Assembly: GCA_030737875.1 (NCBI GenBank)
Contig: CM060910.1
Span: forward strand, 634,991,303 to 635,055,302
From: Allium sativum
Taxonomy: Eukaryota; Streptophyta; Magnoliopsida; Asparagales; Amaryllidaceae
Length of the DNA stretch: 64,000 nt
Direction: 5' to 3'
The position numbers and the translations under genes were made by a program. The notes beneath the pieces were generated by a model. It was not told the origin of the DNA. It did not search any database and saw only the letters and a list, made by a program, of their open reading frames with translations. Shown in pieces: positions 60,742 through 64,000 of the stretch. Positions within the stretch are counted from its first letter, which is position 1, and each line of letters begins with the position of its first letter.

Positions 60742-60855
60742 AATGTTCTTTCGTGTGCGTTCTATTTTGTCATGTTCTCAAACGATCAGAGGTTTCGAAC
60801 GGTCTTAGTCGGTTTAACGATCGATTCAGATCGAGCGAAATTCCTTGCCGTTACA

Positions 60856-61108
60856 AAGCTACTATTGTATTTTTGAAGTCTAGTTCGGTTGCTCAAGCAA
60901 GAAATCTCATTCGGCTTCTTGAGCGTTTGTTAACTTGTTCCTCCAGGTTAAATGAGGGTTTTGCTTGGTGAAATTCCAAAAGGAGTCTTGGACTGGACGT
61001 AGGACGGTGCTTTGAACCAATATAAAAATTCCTGAATATCACATCATCAACACATCCGCTAAGTCATTTAGATCCATATTACTCGATCCTACTCTAGCAC
61101 TCTTTTCA
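60856..61108 (+). mobile_element. Copia 5' LTR, downstream part
   Basis: Resumes at AAGCTACTATTG, matching 63424-63675 of the 3' LTR, and ends CACTCTTTTCA two bases before the primer site. Confidence 0.9.
61021..61028 (+). promoter_or_regulatory. TATA box of the Copia 5' LTR
   Basis: CCAATATAAAAATT, with TATAAAAA at 61021-61028. The 3' LTR has it at 63588-63595. LARD-2 now separates it from the upstream U3. Confidence 0.6.
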
Positions 61109-61110
61109 AT

Positions 61111-61122
61111 TGGTATCAGAGC
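61111..61122 (+). promoter_or_regulatory. Copia primer-binding site (initiator tRNA-Met)
   Basis: TGGTATCAGAGC, two bases after the LTR end. Confidence 0.93.
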
Positions 61123-61218
61123 ATAGGATTCTAGCGATCATAACAATATCCTAGAATAAATGGCGATGGTTCTAGTCATGACATTAAAAAGTGGAAGAGA
61201 AACAAGGAAGAATCAAAG

Positions 61219-61929
61219 AAGCGCACAAGCAAATGTCTCATGGCTAAAGTCAAATCACAATCGGTATGTGTAGATTCATTATATAAAGATCTTTTGTTAG
61301 ACCATGAAAAATTATTGAAAGATTTTAAAATTTTGAATAAACTTGATATAATTACTTTAGCTAAGTCAAAAGATTGTGAGCAAGAAAATTCCAAATTAAA
61401 ATAGGAAAACAAACTTTTAGTAAAACAGCTAAATATTTTGAAAATATGTCAGAAGAGCTTGTTTTTCAAATGGATTTCCTTCAAAAAGAAAATGAGCGGC
61501 TAATAGATAAAAACACTGATCTTTTAAAGGAAATTGATGGTTTACAAAATAAAAATACATCTTTAGAAAATTATTTAAATAATTATAGTTATTTAATTTT
61601 GTCTCTTGAAAAATAGAATGAAGCTTTAACTGGAAAAAAAATAGAATTATCAAAAGAATATGAGATTTCAAAAGTTAGTAATGCAAAAAACAATTTCTGA
61701 ACCAAAAGAAAATATTGAAGAATTACAATCATCTTTAGATAATTCAAAATCTCAAATTTGTCGTCTCAAAAATGAGAATAGTATTTTGAAAAGGAAGAAT
61801 TCTGAATTAAATAAGAAAATTAATGACTTAAAAAATAACAATTTTTTTTTGAAAATGTCAATCGCGACTTTGGAATCAAATTTGAAAACTGTACAAGTAA
61901 GTTTGCGAAATTTAACATGGTCAAAATGA
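61219..61929 (+). pseudogene. Copia gag-tail coiled-coil remnant
   Basis: A frame from 61219 reads KRTSKCLMAKVKS, then heptad-like Leu/Lys/Glu sequence to a stop at about 61402. A further open piece at 61660-61929 (89 codons) is again coiled coil (KENIEELQSSL, NSELNKKINDL). The CLMAK motif followed by a long coiled coil is typical of the end of gag in plant Copia polyproteins. The zinc knuckle and capsid part upstream are missing and frameshifts or stops separate the parts. It is very Lys/Asn-rich, in line with its AT-rich DNA. Confidence 0.75.
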
Positions 61930-62304
61930 TTTAAATGTGATTTTATCTAGATCTCGACCTTTGTATGACAAAAGTGGTTTAGGATATAATAAAACTAGTC
62001 ATATAAATATTACTAGATATGCCTTTATGTATAATAAAATATCACTACTATTACTAAAGCTCTAGTAAATCCAAGGTCCAATTCTTATAGAAATTTGAAT
62101 ACTTTTATGACTAGAGATACCTATAATAAATCTAAAAGTATGAAAGGAAATAACAATAGAAGTTATTTAAGTATTTGGGTTCCTGTAAATTGGAAAAGTA
62201 GAGAAAAATATGTCAATGAATATTTTAATTTAGTAGTTAATAATGAAAATTTTATTTTTAATGGTTCCATTAAACCCTCTTCGGTACGGTTACCTTCCAT
62301 CTAA
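61930..62304 (+). pseudogene. Copia gag-pol junction remnant
   Basis: Sequence after the coiled coil reads NDLNVILSRSRPLYDKSGLG, the phrase that precedes the protease in plant Copia polyproteins. A frame at 62095-62304 contains KGNNNRSYLSIWVPVNWKS, recalling the IWVPK phrase. Everything from protease to RNase H is deleted. Confidence 0.6.
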
Positions 62305-62488
62305 CCATTGGATCCTAACGGAGAAAGTGGGTACCAAAGTATATATATTTTGCAAGTACATTATAACAAAGAGAACGTTATTTCGATATCTCAAATATCT
62401 TTAGAAACAAATCTAAAATGAAGGAGTAAATCAAAGAATCTGTTGTATTATGGTGTTTCTATGTTGCTATTATTTTTTTATTGATGTC

Positions 62489-62645
62489 AAAGGGGGGAGA
62501 GATTGATATACTAACAAGTTTCTGCAAGAAAATATCATTGCCACAGATTCAGGGGGAGAAATTTATATATTATATATTTAGGGGGAGGAATATATTCGTT
62601 AATACTATCTAAAAGAGATTTCCATCAATCAATAAAGGGGGAGAA
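62489..62645 (+). promoter_or_regulatory. Four purine tracts, the last being the Copia PPT
   Basis: AAAGGGGGGAGAG (62489-62501), AGGGGGAGAA (62551-62560), AGGGGGAGGAA (62580-62590) and AAAGGGGGAGAA (62634-62645). The last abuts the 3' LTR and is the functional tract. Upstream extra tracts are a reported trait of Sireviruses. Confidence 0.8.
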
Positions 62646-62946
62646 TGTTAATTCACGAGTTTTTGATTCATGGGAAGGAAGAAGAGAAGATTAAAGGAAA
62701 AGTGATATAGTATGATTATTTATTTATTTATGAATATTTGTGTTATATATTGTTAAAATCTTTCCTCAAATATCACAAAACAAGCAACACAATAACATTA
62801 ACAAATATATATATATATATATATCTTATATAGTGGCACCCAAGTGACAGGACCGTGCACTTGTGCACAGACCAGTCGACTAGTTAATATTCCACCAGTC
62901 GATTGGTGTGTAACAAAGTACACAGCCATGTGCACTTGTGCATTAA

Positions 62947-62979
<33 letters not shown>

Positions 62980-63675
62980 ATATCCAAATTCCACTAGTTG
63001 GCTGATCATTTTCTATCAACCGACTAATTATTTCCGACAATCATTTCCAGCAAAGAGATACTTCTTTTCATGAAGAGATTCAATCTAATTTCAAGAGAAA
63101 TGGTTGCTTCTTTTGATTGAAACTCCTCATGGATAATTACTACTCTTTGTATACTATTCACATGCTACAAACATCACTTTAAAAATCATCCATTCTTGTC
63201 TTAATTTCTAATCTTATTTTCTATATAGTCTTTGCATTCAAAAGCTCTCATAACAATTCTCATTGCTTTGAATTATTGATTCTATTTTCATATTTTTTGA
63301 TTCAAAAGCAATTTACTTCCTTCAAATCTTCACAAACGCTTCATATACTTAAGGATAAGATTATTGGAAGGGTGTACTCAAATTGTGACTAATTTGTGTT
63401 ACTTAGAACACATATAAAAATCAAAGCTACTGTTGTATTATTGAAGTCTTGTTCGGCTGATCGGGCAAGAAATCCCGTTTGGATGTTCGGGTGTGTGTTA
63501 ACTTGTTCCTCCGGGTGAAGTGAGGGTTTTGCTTAATGAAATTCCGGTAGGCTATGGGGTTGGATGTAGGATGGTGCTCTGAACCAATATAAAAATTCCT
63601 GAATATCACATCATCAACACTTCATCTAAGTCACTTAGATCCATATCACTCGATCCTATTTTAGCACTCTTTTCA
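62646..63675 (+). mobile_element. Copia 3' LTR, 1030 bp
   Basis: TGTTAATTCACG to GCACTCTTTTCA. Uninterrupted, so it serves as the empty-site reference for LARD-2 at 63424-63428. TATA box at 63588-63595. Confidence 0.92.
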
Positions 63676-64000
63676 AGAAGCTTTATCAACTTATCCATGG
63701 ATATTGCAAGACAAATCTCTAATGGAAAATTTAGTGCTTTTGAGTTTAATTTGCAAAATGTACATAGGATTACCAAAAACAAAAGTTGACCAAGCATGCT
63801 TTAAAATATCAAATAATATAGGGTTAAAAGCCCATGCATAAAAAAAATAATTAAAATTAAGGTTCCTTTTCACAAAAGCCGCTCCAAAGGATATAATTTG
63901 TAGAGAGTTATCTGATAGGCCAGGCATGGGAAGGAAGTTATGAATTTGAGGCCAAATTTGAAGAGTGTGAAGATTACAAAAGATTTAGTCAATTTTAGAA
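63676..64000 (-). pseudogene. LINE ORF2 endonuclease end and linker
   Basis: Minus strand from the window edge: FLPMPGLSDNSLQI (the SDHS-type motif closing the APE-like endonuclease), then GNPMYILQIKLKS, the linker segment before the RT. After the Copia element the frame continues at 49521 with ELNKILTNL and MEANKSKQL. The endonuclease start lies beyond the window. Confidence 0.8.

Larger units (their letters stand above)
50358..60855 (+). mobile_element. LARD-2: complete young non-coding LTR element, 10.5 kb
   Basis: 5' LTR 50358-55172 (4815 bp), interior 55173-56211 (1039 bp), 3' LTR 56212-60855 (4644 bp). The flanks are AAGTT (50353-50357) and AAGCT (60856-60860). The undisturbed site AAGCT is at 63424-63428 in the Copia 3' LTR, so one C-to-T change explains the mismatch. 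By eye the LTRs are nearly identical over most of their length, hence recent. There is no gag or pol. LTR ends are TA..CA, not TG..CA. It is the best-preserved member of the LARD group. Confidence 0.93.
56212..60855 (+). mobile_element. LARD-2 3' LTR, 4.64 kb
   Basis: Nearly identical to the 5' LTR, but with a 119 bp deletion (equivalent to about 51189-51307) at a GTCGAT direct repeat, and two fewer 34 bp units. Ends CTTGCCGTTACA at the target duplication. Confidence 0.93.
49527..63675 (+). mobile_element. Non-autonomous Copia (Sirevirus-like) element, split by LARD-2
   Basis: LTRs start TGTTAATTCACGAG (49527 and 62646) and end GCACTCTTTTCA (61108 and 63675). AGAAG duplications lie at 49522-49526 and 63676-63680. 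The interior is only 1.54 kb: primer site, gag-tail coiled-coil remnant, then non-coding DNA with four purine tracts. Protease, integrase and RT are absent, so it needs helpers. It inserted into the LINE, and LARD-2 later inserted into its 5' LTR. Sirevirus affinity is inferred from the repeated tracts and CLMAK-type gag tail. Confidence 0.88.

Overview
This is plant nuclear DNA made almost entirely of nested, mostly broken transposable elements. I found no intact host gene, rRNA, tRNA or CRISPR array. The flowering-plant assignment rests on chromovirus-type Ty3/Gypsy LTRs opening TGTAACACCCCG, primer-binding sites TGGTATCAGAGC matching plant initiator tRNA-Met, a Helitron with plant-type termini, a Sirevirus-like Copia coiled-coil remnant with repeated polypurine tracts, and an L1-type LINE. 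The species cannot be named.

Layout, left to right. 1-2229: part of a chromovirus LTR (minus strand) inserted in the integrase gene of another chromovirus. 2230-7484: the 3' part of that second element (integrase-chromodomain pseudogene, 3' UTR, polypurine tract, 3.3 kb LTR). 7485-39258: a large minus-strand non-coding LTR element, here called LARD-1. Its LTRs exceed 6 kb and its internal region is only 1.07 kb (13094-14158). Its 5' LTR is split by a rearranged chromovirus (15253-22426, target duplication ACATA) and by an 11.3 kb Helitron (24855-36148). The Helitron itself holds a 674 bp hAT element (30379-31052, target duplication AACACGAT). 39259-40340: unassigned. 40341-64000: a decayed minus-strand LINE cut into three pieces by a 6.24 kb solo LTR (41626-47863, target duplication TTTAA) and by a Copia element (49527-63675, target duplication AGAAG). 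The Copia 5' LTR contains a second, much younger non-coding element, LARD-2 (50358-60855).

How the parts relate. LARD-1, LARD-2 and the solo LTR form one group: LTRs of about 4.6-6.6 kb around about 1 kb of non-coding interior, with an initiator-Met primer site and a GTGGGGGAGA polypurine tract. Their termini and tract resemble those of the neighbouring chromoviruses, which suggests, but does not prove, that chromovirus proteins mobilised them. This group is the most interesting content of the window. Several insertions can be dated relative to one another because a second LTR of the same host element, or the broken reading frame, supplies the empty site.

All coordinates were read by eye. 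Termini flanked by target duplications should be good to a base or two. Internal breakpoints of the rearranged element at 15-22 kb and the limits of degenerate repeats are approximate.
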